Assembly (NCBI GenBank): GCA_965220695.1
Contig: OZ244838.1
Location: 2,356,001-2,420,000, forward strand
Direction of reading: 5' to 3'
DNA: 64,000 bases
Source: UBA9620 sp965220695
GTDB taxonomy: Bacteria > Acidobacteriota > Vicinamibacteria > Vicinamibacterales > UBA8438
The notes under the pieces are model-generated. The model was not told the DNA's origin. It saw only the letters and a program-made list of their open reading frames with translations, and made no database searches. A program made the position numbers and the translations under genes. Of this stretch, positions 30,288-40,800 are shown piece by piece; the first letter of the stretch is position 1; each line of letters starts with the position of its first letter.

Positions 30288-30442
30288 CGACGCTCCCGTC
30301 TCTGATCGGCCACCCGCTCATTCTAGCGCCCCGCGAGTCAGACGCCGTACCAATCCCGGCCCGCGGCGCGCGAGACCGGCCGCTTGCGCCGGCCGCGAAC
30401 GGCGCGGCGTATACTGGCAGCCCGCGCCGACCGGTCGCCGTC

Positions 30443-31594
30443 ATGCTCACCTGCCAGAAGTCCCGCTTCCTGCTGCCCGAGGGGCTGCATTATCTGAACT
30501 GCGCCTACATGGCGCCGCTTGCGCGCGACGTCCGGACCGCCGGCATCGCTGGCATCGATCGACGCGCCGCGCCGCATCTGCTCCGCCCGCCGGCGTTCTT
30601 CGACGAAAGCACGCGGGTGCGAGAGCTCTTTTCGCGGCTCGTCAACGTTCCGGACCCCAACCGGATCGCCATCGTTCCGTCGGTGTCCTACGGACTGGCC
30701 ACGGTGGCGCGCAACGTCCCCGCTGCGGCTGGAGACAACGTCGTGGTGGTGGAAGAACAGTTTCCGAGCAACGTCTACACCTGGCGCCGGCTGTGCGCGG
30801 ACCGCGGCTTGACGTTGCAGGTGGTCGCGGCGCCGGCCCGGTCCGACAGCGGCCGGGCGTCGGCGTGGAACACTCGTCTCCTGGAGGCGATCGGTCCTCG
30901 GACGGCGGTGGTCGCGTTGCCGCAGGTCCACTGGGCCGACGGCACTCTCTTCGATCTCGTCCGCGTCGGCGAACGGGCGCGCGAGTGCGGCGCGCTGCTG
31001 GTCGTCGACGGGACGCAGTCGGTCGGTGCGTTTCCGTTCGATGTGGCGCAGATTCGTCCGGACGCCCTGGTCTGCGCCGGCTACAAGTGGCTGCTGGCCC
31101 CCTACTCGATCGGATTGGCGTACTACGGACCCGCGTTCGACGACGGCATCCCGCTTGAAGAAGGATGGCTCGCACGCCGCCACAGCGAGGTGTTCGCCGA
31201 CCTGGTGCAGTATCAGGACGAGTACCGGCCGGCGGCGCTGCGATTCGACGTCGGCGAGCGGTCGAACTTCACACTGTTGCCGATGCTCGAGGCGGCGCTC
31301 ACACTGATTCTCGACTGGACCGTGCCGGCGATTCAGGACTACTGCGCCCAGCTCACCGGCGCCCTGACGCAGACGCTGCGGGAACGAGGCTACTGGATCG
31401 AGGAGGACCACTGGCGCGGCGCGCACCTGTTCGGCATCCGCCGGCGCGACACCCCCGACATGGCCCGCGTGGCGGCGCGGCTCGACGCGCGACAGGTCTT
31501 CGTGTCGGCGCGCGGCGACGCCATCAGAATCGCGCCGCACCTCTACAACGACGCGTCGGATACGGATGCGCTGCTGGACGCGCTCGGCGACTGA
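30443..31594 (+). CDS. Class V aminotransferase (PLP-dependent)
   Basis: 383 residues. The fold-type I PLP enzyme has the Schiff-base Lys in CAGYKWLLAPYSIG (about 214) and the PLP-phosphate/Asp region VVDGTQSVGAFPFD (about 190). It resembles the selenocysteine lyase / isopenicillin N epimerase-like branch; no Cys loop typical of cysteine desulfurase is evident near the C-terminus, so an aminotransferase or epimerase role is as likely. The start at 30443 (MLTCQKSRFLLPEG) gives the usual N-terminus; the frame is open upstream. It converges with the S51 peptidase gene, with only 9 bp between stops. Confidence 0.82.
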   Translation: MLTCQKSRFLLPEGLHYLNCAYMAPLARDVRTAGIAGIDRRAAPHLLRPPAFFDESTRVRELFSRLVNVPDPNRIAIVPSVSYGLATVARNVPAAAGDNVVVVEEQFPSNVYTWRRLCADRGLTLQVVAAPARSDSGRASAWNTRLLEAIGPRTAVVALPQVHWADGTLFDLVRVGERARECGALLVVDGTQSVGAFPFDVAQIRPDALVCAGYKWLLAPYSIGLAYYGPAFDDGIPLEEGWLARRHSEVFADLVQYQDEYRPAALRFDVGERSNFTLLPMLEAALTLILDWTVPAIQDYCAQLTGALTQTLRERGYWIEEDHWRGAHLFGIRRRDTPDMARVAARLDARQVFVSARGDAIRIAPHLYNDASDTDALLDALGD

Positions 31595-31603
31595 GCACGC
31601 GAA

Positions 31604-32488
31604 TCAGCGCCAGGGACGGTCGACCACCCGTTCGAGCGGACGGCGCTCCCGTTGGGTCCGGAACGCGCGGCGGGTCATGAGGTCGTACTGGTCGCCTGCC
31701 CCCAGCAAGTAGAAGCGTCCGCCGGAATCGAGCATCCGCTCGTGGTCATAGATCGCGACATAACTCGCGCCGATGACCTCGAACCTGTCCCCCTGGACCA
31801 CGATCGCCGTATCTTCGTCGATCCCGATCCCGAGCAGCTCCGGATGCGCCTCGATGATCTCGATCAGATCGAATTGCCGGTTCCGCCGCAGCAGATGCTG
31901 ATCGATTGCGGTGTCGCGCAGGAATGCGAACCCCACCACATGGTCGCCCATCATGATCGTGTTGGTCGAGGTGTCGCCGCGCGCGAGATACGAGCCGAGA
32001 ATGGTAGCCCCCGCGGAGGACCCGCCGACCACCCCGCCCCGCCGCAGCACGTCCCGCAACGCTTCATGGACCCGGGTGTCCAGATATGCGTCGGCCAGCC
32101 GCCATTGCCGGCCCCCGGGAAACCAGACTCCGCGCGCGCGCCGCAGCGGCTCCACGAAGGCGGCCGAGTCCGCCTCCTCCCGGTCGGTCGTGTGCAACAC
32201 GGTGAGGTCGGTGGCGCCCGCGTCGCGAAACGGCCGCAGGCCCGGATACGACTGGTCGTAGGTTTCGGCGCCGCCCGCGGTCGGGATGACCACGATGGGC
32301 GACTGCGGTCCACCGGCCAGCCGCAGGAAGCGCTGCAGAATGGCGGGGTCGCGCATCGCGCCGCCCACGACCACCAGGGACCCGTTGGCGGGACCGACCT
32401 GCTGTGCGGCGGCGATGTCCGGCCGCCAGACCGCGGCCAGCACGGCCAGCGCCGCGGCCACGACGATGCGACGTTTCAGGTCATGCAT
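31604..32488 (-). CDS. Cyanophycinase-like peptidase (S51), exported
   Basis: 294 residues with a signal peptide (AALAVLAAVWRPDIAAA). VVGGSSAGATILGSY carries the nucleophile Ser158 of the S51 family, and AIDQHLLRRNRQFDLIEI is the typical cyanophycinase/peptidase E-like follow-up. GIGIDEDTAIVV supplies the acidic segment. Such enzymes release beta-linked dipeptides from cyanophycin, or cut other Asp-dipeptides. No cyanophycin synthetase is in the window, so scavenging is likelier. It sits 9 bp downstream of an M23 peptidase gene on the same strand. Confidence 0.88.
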   Translation of the reverse strand: MHDLKRRIVVAAALAVLAAVWRPDIAAAQQVGPANGSLVVVGGAMRDPAILQRFLRLAGGPQSPIVVIPTAGGAETYDQSYPGLRPFRDAGATDLTVLHTTDREEADSAAFVEPLRRARGVWFPGGRQWRLADAYLDTRVHEALRDVLRRGGVVGGSSAGATILGSYLARGDTSTNTIMMGDHVVGFAFLRDTAIDQHLLRRNRQFDLIEIIEAHPELLGIGIDEDTAIVVQGDRFEVIGASYVAIYDHERMLDSGGRFYLLGAGDQYDLMTRRAFRTQRERRPLERVVDRPWR

Positions 32489-32497
32489 GTGTGATGG

Positions 32498-33391
32498 TCA
32501 GTCTTCGAGCAGCTCGATCACCGACAGCGGATCGACCCGCGCGCCGTTGAGCCGCATCGTCCAGTGCAGATGCGGACCGGTCACCCGGCCGGTCGCGCCG
32601 GCGAGACCGACCGTCTGCCCCGGATCGATGAGGTCGCCCTTCTCCACGACGATCTCCGACAGGTGGGCGAAGTAGGAATACAGACCCCAGCCGTGATCCA
32701 GGATCACGGAGCCGCCCGAGAAATATGTATCTCCCGTCAGCACCACCCGGCCTGCGTTGGGCGCCACCACGGGCGTGCCCTCGGCCGCGCGAAAATCGGC
32801 GCCGCTGTGCGGGCTGCGCGGCTGGCCGTTGAAGACGCTGCGGCTGCCGAAGGCGCTGGTCGCCGCGCCGGGCACCGGCCGACCCCATGACCCGCGCCAG
32901 AGCCGGTCGGGGGAGGCGCTGGCGAATATGGCGCGCTGCTCGCTCGCCTCGCGCGCAATCCGCTCGGCCACCTCCGGGGGTGGTTCGACATAGCGCGGCG
33001 CGACGGTCAACTGCCGGGTCGGATACGCCTTGTCGCTGACGAGCAGGGGATAGACCCGTTCAACCGGCGCCCCGCCCCGTGGGGTGATGCGGAGAGACAG
33101 ATCGTGGACACCGGGGTCCACCAGGAGATCGATACCGACCAGACCCTGCCAGCCGGCCGCTCCGGCGTCGTAGAAGCGGATCGTCTCATCGAAGATCGTG
33201 CCCGCGATCCCGGACACGGGCGCCGTGGGCAGGACACGAATCAGGACCGCCTCGCCCGGCACGACGCCGCGGGCGCGGTGCGAGATGTCAGCGTCGAACG
33301 GCTGGGCCGCCGGCTCCGCCGGGACGATGCACAGCAGACCGGCGGCCAGGGCGGCGCGGAGACACCGAGTGAAAGCCATGACGGCGCGCAT
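32498..33391 (-). CDS. M23 family metallopeptidase, exported
   Basis: 297 residues with a signal peptide (about 5-28). The C-terminal LytM domain has HSGADFRA (zinc His and Asp, about 195-202) and HLHW (about 276-279), which together complete the zinc and catalytic site, so an active peptidoglycan endopeptidase is likely. The N-terminal region is a beta-rich domain of about 130 residues that resembles those of other M23 proteins. An alternative start is Met5. It is followed 9 bp later by the S51 gene. Confidence 0.9.
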   Translation of the reverse strand: MRAVMAFTRCLRAALAAGLLCIVPAEPAAQPFDADISHRARGVVPGEAVLIRVLPTAPVSGIAGTIFDETIRFYDAGAAGWQGLVGIDLLVDPGVHDLSLRITPRGGAPVERVYPLLVSDKAYPTRQLTVAPRYVEPPPEVAERIAREASEQRAIFASASPDRLWRGSWGRPVPGAATSAFGSRSVFNGQPRSPHSGADFRAAEGTPVVAPNAGRVVLTGDTYFSGGSVILDHGWGLYSYFAHLSEIVVEKGDLIDPGQTVGLAGATGRVTGPHLHWTMRLNGARVDPLSVIELLED

Positions 33392-33452
33392 TGTACCACC
33401 GGCGCTGCTCGCCCGGCAGCGCCACGCCAGCGTGTCGGAGTGCGGCGCCGGC

Positions 33453-34931
33453 CTACCCTCCGAACAGCGTCATGCCGAAGACCCGCGCGAGGATGATGAT
33501 GACGGTCAACCCGGTGAACACCGCCAGACTGAACCAACTGAACCAGACGACCGGGGTCGACGGATAGAACGCCGTGTCGTCTTTCGGGATGATGGTCAGG
33601 CAATAGTACAGGTTGAGAAAGAAGATGACCGGCGCAATGAAGAACGCCAGCGCCGAGGCCGCCAGCACCAGGAACACCGGGCGCGGCACCCCCACCATGA
33701 TCAGCACGGCGGCGGCGAGCGAGTAGAACATCGTGACGCGATAGATGTTGTACTCGGACGCGCGCGCGCGGCGATGGACATCGGTCACCTCGTCGGCGGC
33801 CACTCCCGGCAGCGCCGCGGTCGCCCGGAACAGGTTGCGACAGCAGGCCGCGACCACCCGCGGCCACCCATCGAAGTAGTTGAAGGCGGTCGAGAAGGTG
33901 GCGGCGAAGGCCCCGGCCAGGAACACGAACATCATGCCGGGGCCGACACTGTCGGTGAAAATGCGGGCGATCTCGCCAATCACGGCGTTGCCTTCGACCG
34001 GGCTGGGGTACAGCCAGACCGCCGCCAGCAGCAGAAATATCGTGGCGAGCACGAACGACACCACATGGCCGAGCGCGAAGTCCAGGATGCCGATACGGAA
34101 CCAGCGCCGGCAATACTCCTGCGCGTGGGCCGGCAGACTCGACAGGCGCACCGTGAGATCGGACTTGCTCGAGGAGAACGGGTCGAACGGCCGGGCATAT
34201 CCGAGTTGTTCGAGTTGTGCCCGGATACGCCCCATCCCGACCCGTTTCGCCTTGCCCCATTCCGACGCCTGCAGCGAGACGTCGATGCCGGTCGGCAGGA
34301 GTCCGAGGAAGGCGGCGATGATCAGCCAGGACCCGCCCGGCACCTCGACGGTGAAGAACCGCCCCATCGCCGACAACGGCGCCGGTTCGACCAGATACAC
34401 CCCCACGGTCGACACGAACAGCAGACCGGCGAGAATCTTCGTGGACAATTCGACCGCCGCGTAGCGCCCGTACAGGATGACGATCACCGACAACGTCCCG
34501 AGCCCGAGTCCGTACACCCAGCTTGGCAGACCGAACCCGAGATATTCGGAGAAGATGTAGAACAGCACGGCGGCCGCCGCCGCCAGCCGGCCCGCCTGAC
34601 CCAGCGCGCACTGGATGAGCGTGGTGATCAGCACATACCAGAGGGGCCACTTCGCCGGCGCCGTCGAGTAGGCGTCCAGCATGCTGCGGCCGGTGGCGTT
34701 CGTGAACCGGAACGCCATCTCGAACCCGTAGTACTTGAAAATGTAGGCGACCGGGATGCACCAGAGCAGCGCGTACCCGAATCGCCCGCCCGCCGCCGGC
34801 GCGGTCACGAGGTGGCTGGTCCCGATGCCGGTCATCATCAGAATGAGTCCGGGACCGAAGTGCCGCAGCAGGCCGCGGAGCCTGGTGTCGGGCAGCGGGA
34901 GGTCGTCGAACGTCTGTGACTTGTCCGGCAT
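33453..34931 (-). CDS. Divergent Nramp-like divalent metal transporter
   Basis: 492 residues with about 11 membrane helices. The overall Nramp layout is clear (HFGPGLILMMTGIGTSHLV in TM1, LLPTGIDVSLQASEW in TM6). The canonical metal-binding residues DPG(N) of TM1 and MPH of TM6 are absent: TM1 reads GTSHLVTAP and TM6 reads LPTGID. It therefore belongs to an Nramp-related clade whose substrate is unknown; Mn or Fe transport should not be assumed. The start is placed at 34931, where TAGGA lies about 8 bases upstream; an alternative ATG is at 34940. The frame is open further upstream. Confidence 0.8.
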   Translation of the reverse strand: MPDKSQTFDDLPLPDTRLRGLLRHFGPGLILMMTGIGTSHLVTAPAAGGRFGYALLWCIPVAYIFKYYGFEMAFRFTNATGRSMLDAYSTAPAKWPLWYVLITTLIQCALGQAGRLAAAAAVLFYIFSEYLGFGLPSWVYGLGLGTLSVIVILYGRYAAVELSTKILAGLLFVSTVGVYLVEPAPLSAMGRFFTVEVPGGSWLIIAAFLGLLPTGIDVSLQASEWGKAKRVGMGRIRAQLEQLGYARPFDPFSSSKSDLTVRLSSLPAHAQEYCRRWFRIGILDFALGHVVSFVLATIFLLLAAVWLYPSPVEGNAVIGEIARIFTDSVGPGMMFVFLAGAFAATFSTAFNYFDGWPRVVAACCRNLFRATAALPGVAADEVTDVHRRARASEYNIYRVTMFYSLAAAVLIMVGVPRPVFLVLAASALAFFIAPVIFFLNLYYCLTIIPKDDTAFYPSTPVVWFSWFSLAVFTGLTVIIILARVFGMTLFGG

Positions 34932-35082
34932 GGGCGACATCCTACCAGGGATCGGCCGCCCGAGATCAGGCCGGGAACCGCGGCCGGCCGAACGCGCCGC
35001 CCGGGTGCGACGGCACACGGCAACCCGCGAGGCGGGAAGCGGTAAGATGAACGCGATACCGGCCGCGCACCGGGAGGACGCC

Positions 35083-36777
35083 ATGCCCGCATCCCGCACC
35101 ACGCACCCGCCGACTCGCACACGCCCCTGCATCCTGACCGTGTTCGTCCTGACCCTGACGACCGCCTGCGCGCTGCCGATCACGCGCGATGCCGAGCCGG
35201 GCCGCGACGCCGCGGGCAACGAGGGCGCAGTCACCGCAGGTCACCCGCTGGCGGCCGAAGCAGGGTTGGAGGTGCTGCAGTCGGGCGGCCTCGCGATGGA
35301 CGCGGCCATCACCGCTGCCGCGGTGCTCGCGGTGGCGCGGCCGCACATGAACGGCGTGGGCGGCGACATGTTCCTGCTGTACCACGACTCGGCCACGAAA
35401 CTGACGTACGCGCTCAACGGGTCGGGACGGTCGGGCAGCGCGAAGACCCTCGCCGAGCTGAAGGCTGACGGACTGGAGCAGATGCCGCGTACCGGGCCGC
35501 TGAGCGTCTCGGTGCCGGGCGCGGTGGGCGCCTGGGCGGAGGCGCTGCGCCGGTTCGGCACGATCAGCTTCGCCCAGGCGCTGCAACCGGCGGTCAGACT
35601 GGCCAGCGCCGGATTGCCGGTGTCTGAACGGCTCGCCGCGGACATCGCGGGCGCCCAAGAGAAGCTGCGGCAGGAACCGGAGGCGGCGAGAGTCTTTCTC
35701 CCCGGCGGCGCACCGCCGCAGGCGGGCGACCTTCTGCCCCGCCCCGACCTCGCGCGGACCCTCCTGACGCTCCAGGAGAAAGGGGCCGACGAACTCTATC
35801 GCGGGGCGCTGAGCCGGCAGGTCGTGCGCTTTGTCCAGAGTCGCGGCGGTCTGCTCATGCCGAACGACATGGCCGACTATCTGGCTGAATGGACGCTGCC
35901 GATCAGCACGCGGTATCACGGCTTCGAAGTCCAGGCGATGCCGCCCAACAGTCAGGGCATGACGCTGCTCGAGGAACTGGCCCTGCTGGAGCGTCACAAC
36001 CTCGAGCCGCTGGGTCACAACAGCGCCGAGTACCTGCACATGGTCTCCGAGGCGATCCGGGTGGCATTCGTGGACCGGGACGCCGAACTGGCCGATCCCG
36101 GTGCGATGCGCGTCACACCGGAAGATCTCCTCGACAGCGAACGGATCACCGCGCTGGCTGGCGAGATCGGCCCCTCCGGCCGGGCGCCGGAGATCGACGT
36201 CGCCGTCAGCGAGGATCACCCGAACACGGTGTATGTGATCGCGGTCGACAGATACGGCAACGTGGTGTCGCTGATCCAGAGCCTGTTCGCGACCTTCGGA
36301 TCAGGTCTGGTGGTGCCGGACACGGGCATCGTGTTGCAGAACCGGGGCGCGCTGTTCCGATTCGACGAAGACCATCCCAACGTGTTCGCGCCGCGCCGGC
36401 GTCCGTTGCACACGCTGTGCCCCGTCATCGTACTGAGCAACGAACTGCCCTGGCTGGCGATCGGCACACCCGGGGGCGACGGGCAGACCCACACCCTCAC
36501 CCAGGTGATCAACAACATCGCGTTGTTCGGGATGACCCCGCAGGAGGCGATCGACGCCCCCCGTCTGCGGCGGTTGAGCGACGGCTCGCTGGCGATCGAG
36601 GACCGCGTGCCGCAGGACGTGCGTGACGCGCTCGAGGCCCGCGGCTACACGGTGCATGCGCGCAGCGGCTGGACCGCCGAGTTCGGCGGCGCGCAGGCGG
36701 TGCTGGTCGACCAGATCACCGGACGCCGCATCGCCGGCGCCGACCGCCGCCGCGAAGGCTGGGCGGTGGCGTACTAG
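35083..36777 (+). CDS. Gamma-glutamyltransferase family, exported
   Basis: 564 residues. An N-terminal signal ends in a lipobox-like TTAC. The Ntn-hydrolase fold shows AVTAGHPLAAEAGLEVLQSGG and GVGGDMFLLYH in the large-subunit part. The autocleavage/nucleophile Thr382 lies in NTVYVIAVDRYGNVVS, matching the family TTH..VVD.DGNAVS with Thr retained. GTPGGDGQ near 465 is a late family block. The enzyme hydrolyses or transfers gamma-glutamyl groups in the periplasm. GGGAGGAC 5 bases before the ATG supports the start. It converges with the M23 gene at 36788, with 10 bp between stops. Confidence 0.93.
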   Translation: MPASRTTHPPTRTRPCILTVFVLTLTTACALPITRDAEPGRDAAGNEGAVTAGHPLAAEAGLEVLQSGGLAMDAAITAAAVLAVARPHMNGVGGDMFLLYHDSATKLTYALNGSGRSGSAKTLAELKADGLEQMPRTGPLSVSVPGAVGAWAEALRRFGTISFAQALQPAVRLASAGLPVSERLAADIAGAQEKLRQEPEAARVFLPGGAPPQAGDLLPRPDLARTLLTLQEKGADELYRGALSRQVVRFVQSRGGLLMPNDMADYLAEWTLPISTRYHGFEVQAMPPNSQGMTLLEELALLERHNLEPLGHNSAEYLHMVSEAIRVAFVDRDAELADPGAMRVTPEDLLDSERITALAGEIGPSGRAPEIDVAVSEDHPNTVYVIAVDRYGNVVSLIQSLFATFGSGLVVPDTGIVLQNRGALFRFDEDHPNVFAPRRRPLHTLCPVIVLSNELPWLAIGTPGGDGQTHTLTQVINNIALFGMTPQEAIDAPRLRRLSDGSLAIEDRVPQDVRDALEARGYTVHARSGWTAEFGGAQAVLVDQITGRRIAGADRRREGWAVAY

Positions 36778-36787
36778 CGGACGGCGG

Positions 36788-37780
36788 TCACTCGGGTCCG
36801 CCTGCCGTCACCGGCGTCATCTCCACGTGAGCAATGCGGGCGCCTCGGTAGCGGCCGTCGCGTCGGCCACCCTCGGGCATGCCGCGCTCGATGACGCGGC
36901 CGGCCTGCCGATAGCCGTGGAAGTGGAACGGAATGCCTTCCCCGAAGTAGGGACGCGTCGAATCCTGCAAATGCAGGTGCACGTGCGGCTCGCTGCTGTT
37001 GCCGGAGTTGCCGACGCGCCCGAGCATCTGGCCGGCGGTGACGCGGTCGCCGACGCCGGCCGCGACCGATCCCGGTTGCAGGTGGCCGATGAAGAGATAC
37101 TCGCCTGGCGCCACCTCGACGCCGACGTGATTGCCGAGTCCAGCCAGTCCCCAGCGCGGCGCTCCGATCTCGACCTCGGGCTCGCCGTCGTGCGCGGCGA
37201 AGACGACGCCCGGCGCGGGCGCGTACACCGGCAGGCCATAGGCGTAGTAGTCGTCGAGGCCGACGCCGTCCGTACGAAAGGCACGACCATCGCTGGTGAC
37301 GAGCAGGTCGTACGCCCAGCGCTGATCGGGCAGAAACACGTGGTAGTTGACCTCTGAGGTCGACCCGCCCCAGGCGACGGTCAGCGGTCCTGCGAGGGGC
37401 AGCCGGAACGCGACACCGCTCGGGTGTGCGTCGTGGGACGAGGGGTACGGGTCGTACACCGGCAACGTGACGATGACGGCGACCAGGGCAGCATAGGCCA
37501 GCAGGTGCCAGACGTTCGCACCGTGCTTCCAGCGGTGGGCCGACCGGAGCGAGGCGACCAGCAGCACCGCCGTTGCGAGGACGAGCACGATCGGTCCCGC
37601 GTACCAGATCCAGAGCGCGACGTGCCCCGGCCGGACCCACAACGTCACGAGCATGACGAGGTGCAGGCCGAGCAGGCCGGGCACGACGCGCACCCACCCG
37701 TCGACCGCCCGCCGCTGGGCGGGATCCCAGCGCGGCAACGGACGCAGCGGGCGCCGTCGAAACGCGTCGCGATCAGGCAT
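36788..37780 (-). CDS. Membrane-anchored M23 family peptidase
   Basis: 330 residues. Three N-terminal membrane helices (about 27-47, 53-78 and 88-107) are followed by a LytM-type domain with an RWAYDLLV segment, GLGNHVGVEV and EPHVHLHLQD. The H-x-H after EPH is the C-terminal zinc motif of M23. The N-terminal zinc His is not obvious: the first motif is RWAYDL instead of HxGxD. The domain may therefore be altered or non-catalytic. Product assignment rests on fold-level similarity. Confidence 0.75.
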   Translation of the reverse strand: MPDRDAFRRRPLRPLPRWDPAQRRAVDGWVRVVPGLLGLHLVMLVTLWVRPGHVALWIWYAGPIVLVLATAVLLVASLRSAHRWKHGANVWHLLAYAALVAVIVTLPVYDPYPSSHDAHPSGVAFRLPLAGPLTVAWGGSTSEVNYHVFLPDQRWAYDLLVTSDGRAFRTDGVGLDDYYAYGLPVYAPAPGVVFAAHDGEPEVEIGAPRWGLAGLGNHVGVEVAPGEYLFIGHLQPGSVAAGVGDRVTAGQMLGRVGNSGNSSEPHVHLHLQDSTRPYFGEGIPFHFHGYRQAGRVIERGMPEGGRRDGRYRGARIAHVEMTPVTAGGPE

Positions 37781-37810
37781 CGCTGTCCCGGAAGCCGTGA
37801 GCGCCCGAGT

Positions 37811-40800
37811 CTACCGGATCCCGGCGGCGACGCCGTCCGGTTCGTCGCCCAGCCAGGCCGGCGTGCCGAGCGGGCGCTCGCGCGGCCATGTCTCGTCGAG
37901 GGTATCGCCGTCGTAGAGACGGCCGTTCTTCATGACATACCGGATGGCGGTGGTGTTCCGGATGTCGTCGAGCGGGTTGGCCTCGAGAATGACGAGATCG
38001 GCCAGCTTGCCCGCCTCGATCGAGCCGAGATCGCCATCGAGGCCGATGGCCGCCGCGCCGAGACTGGTGGCCACCCGCAGCGCGTCGTGCTCGGACAGGC
38101 CGCCGGACTGCATCGCCCACAGCTCCCAGTGATAGCCCAGGCCCTGGAGCTGCCCGTGGCTGCCGATCCCCGCCACGCCACCCGCGGCCAGGATCGCCTT
38201 GACGCCCGCGGCATGCTGCCGGAAGACGTACTCCTCGTCGCGGAACCAGCCGCCCGGCCCCGCGTCGATGCCGGCGCCGCGCCGGCGCGTCACCCGATCG
38301 AGTTCGGCGTGCGGTGTGAACCGGCGCAGCTTCGGGTCGTCGTGCGGATTCTCCCGTGTGAAGAACCAGTTCTCTCCGAACGGCCCGCCGTAGGACACGA
38401 GGAGCGTCGGCGTGTAGGCGATGCCGCTCTCCGCCGTCAGGCGGACGACATCCTTGTAGAGCGGAAAGATGGGAAACGAATGCTCCTGCCCCGGGTAGCC
38501 GTCGATGATCATCTCCAGCTCGTATTTCATGTCGAGCCCGCCCTCGGTGGTCGGCCGGAGCTGCTGCTCCTTCGCCGCCATGATGATCCACTGACGTTGC
38601 TGCCTGTTGCCCGACATGTACATCTTGATGGTCTGCGTCCCGTAGTACTCGCTGTAGCGCGTCAGCACGCGCTGCGCATGGTCGAGATCCTCGATCTGCT
38701 CGGCGACGAAGACCCCCGGTCCTGTCGAGTAGATGCGCGGGCCGACGATGTCCCCGGTCTCCACCAGGTCGCCATAGGTCAGCACGTCGGTCGTGCCGGT
38801 CTGCGGGTCGCGTGTCGTCGTGACGCCGTAGGCCAGGTTGGCGAGGTAGGTCCACGGCTGCGTCTTGTGGACGCCGAAGCTCGGGCGCATGTGGGCATGG
38901 GTGTCGACAAAGCCGGGGACGATCGTCGTCCCGCTCACGTCCAGGATGCGGGCCGCATCGGGAAGCTCCAGCGAGCCGCGGGGACCGACCGCGAGAATCC
39001 GGTGGCCCTGCACGACGACGTCGGCGTCCTCGACGACCTCGCCGCCCCGCATCGTGAGGACCCGCCCGCCGCGCAGCACGCCATACCCGTCCGGCAGGTC
39101 GCGGACCGCGTCGATCAGCACACGGATCTCGGCCGGCTCGTAGACAGGCGCGTCCTCGTCAGTGTCGCCCTCCGGCGCGTCTTCTTCAGCGTCGGTTTCG
39201 GTCTCGGTTGCGTCCTGGGCGGCGCCACTTGCCGCGCCGTCCGCCCGTTCAGCGGCGCGCGCCGCCGCGTCCGCCGCCTCTTCCGCTTCCTCCGCGTCGT
39301 CGAGGTCGTAGATGAAATGGGCATTGCCGATGGACCAGTGCGCCCGCCGCCCATCGGCGCTCCAGGCCGGAAACTGTCCGCCGACCTCCGTCAGCTTCCG
39401 GACCGGCACGCTGGCGCCCGCCGGGTTGGCGACCGACACCACCGGCGTCTCGCCGCCGACATACGGCACGGCCAGCTCGTAGAGGTCGTGGCTGACCTGC
39501 GCCAGGGCGCGGTCCCCCTCCGGCGACATCAGCACGAGCGACGCCCGCGCCGGATCGCCGCCGCCGGGCGGTGCCCGGCCGGTCACCATCACGTGCGCCT
39601 TCTCGTCGGTCCCGTCCCAGCGGATCGACACCAGACCGTCCTGCTGGTGATAGAGGTAGATGCGGTCCGGGTCGGCCGTCAGGTGCGGAACGGTGCGCCC
39701 GTCGGTCGGCGCCACCACCGTCCAGTCGCCGCCATCGGCAGGAATCGACACGATGTTCGCGCTGGCCCCGGCCGCGCGTTGCCGCGGCGCTTCCCGGAAG
39801 CTGCGCGCCGGCCCCTGGATCGCGACGATCCGTTCGCCGTCGGGCGACCAGGCCGGATGCTGGAAGATCGCCGCGCGGGTGCTCAGCCGGACGGGCGGCG
39901 CGCTGCCGTCCACCCGCGCCTTGTACAGGTGGCCGCCGTCCGGCGACCACGAGACGAACGCAATCCACGCACCGTCGGGCGACCAGGCCGGCTGCGCCTC
40001 GACGACATCGAGATCGGTCAGGCGCCGCGGCTCGCCGTCCGGGATCGACCGCAGGTAGAGACGGTCGAGCGCCGCGAAGGCCAGCATCGTCCCGTCGGGT
40101 GACGGCACGGCGTCGCGGATCTGCCGCACCGTGAAGCGCGGGCTGTCGTCGACCGGGTACGTGAACGCCAGCTCCGGGCCAATCCCGAGATCGACCTGCA
40201 CGCGGAACGGCACCGGGACCGGAGCGGCGTCCTCGGCGATCGGGACGCGCCAGATCTTTCCGCCGTAGGAGACGACGACCTCCGACGAGTCGGGCGTGAA
40301 CGCCATGCCGGGCAGCACGTCGGCGCCCGCCACCGACTCCTGGTCGTCGCGCTGGACCGGATAGGCCAGCCAGCGCTCCTCGCCCGAGACGAGCTCGCGC
40401 AGCCGCAGACCGGTCTGGTCCTCGTGCCGGGTGCCGTAGACCAGCCAGACGCCGTCGGGCGAGATCGTCGGGCGGAACGCCGAGCCGTAGCGCGATGTCC
40501 GCACATACTGCTCGCCCGTCTCCCGGTCGTACACCGCGAGCTGGTATTGCGGCAGGATGGCGTTGTATTGCCACAGGCTGGTCCGTTGCGCGAACCAGAT
40601 GTGCCGGCCGTCAGGCGCCGGCGCCGGTCCGGTGGTCCGGCGTGACCCCGGCTCCTTGATGAGCTGCACCCCCTTGCCGCCGTCGATGTGCCACATCCAG
40701 AGCTTCGGATTGCGTGCATCGCCGCCGCTGAGCGCGCCGGCGCCGGTGGCCGCGACGATGTACTCGCCGTCCGGCAGCCACTCGGGCGACTCGAAGTTGT

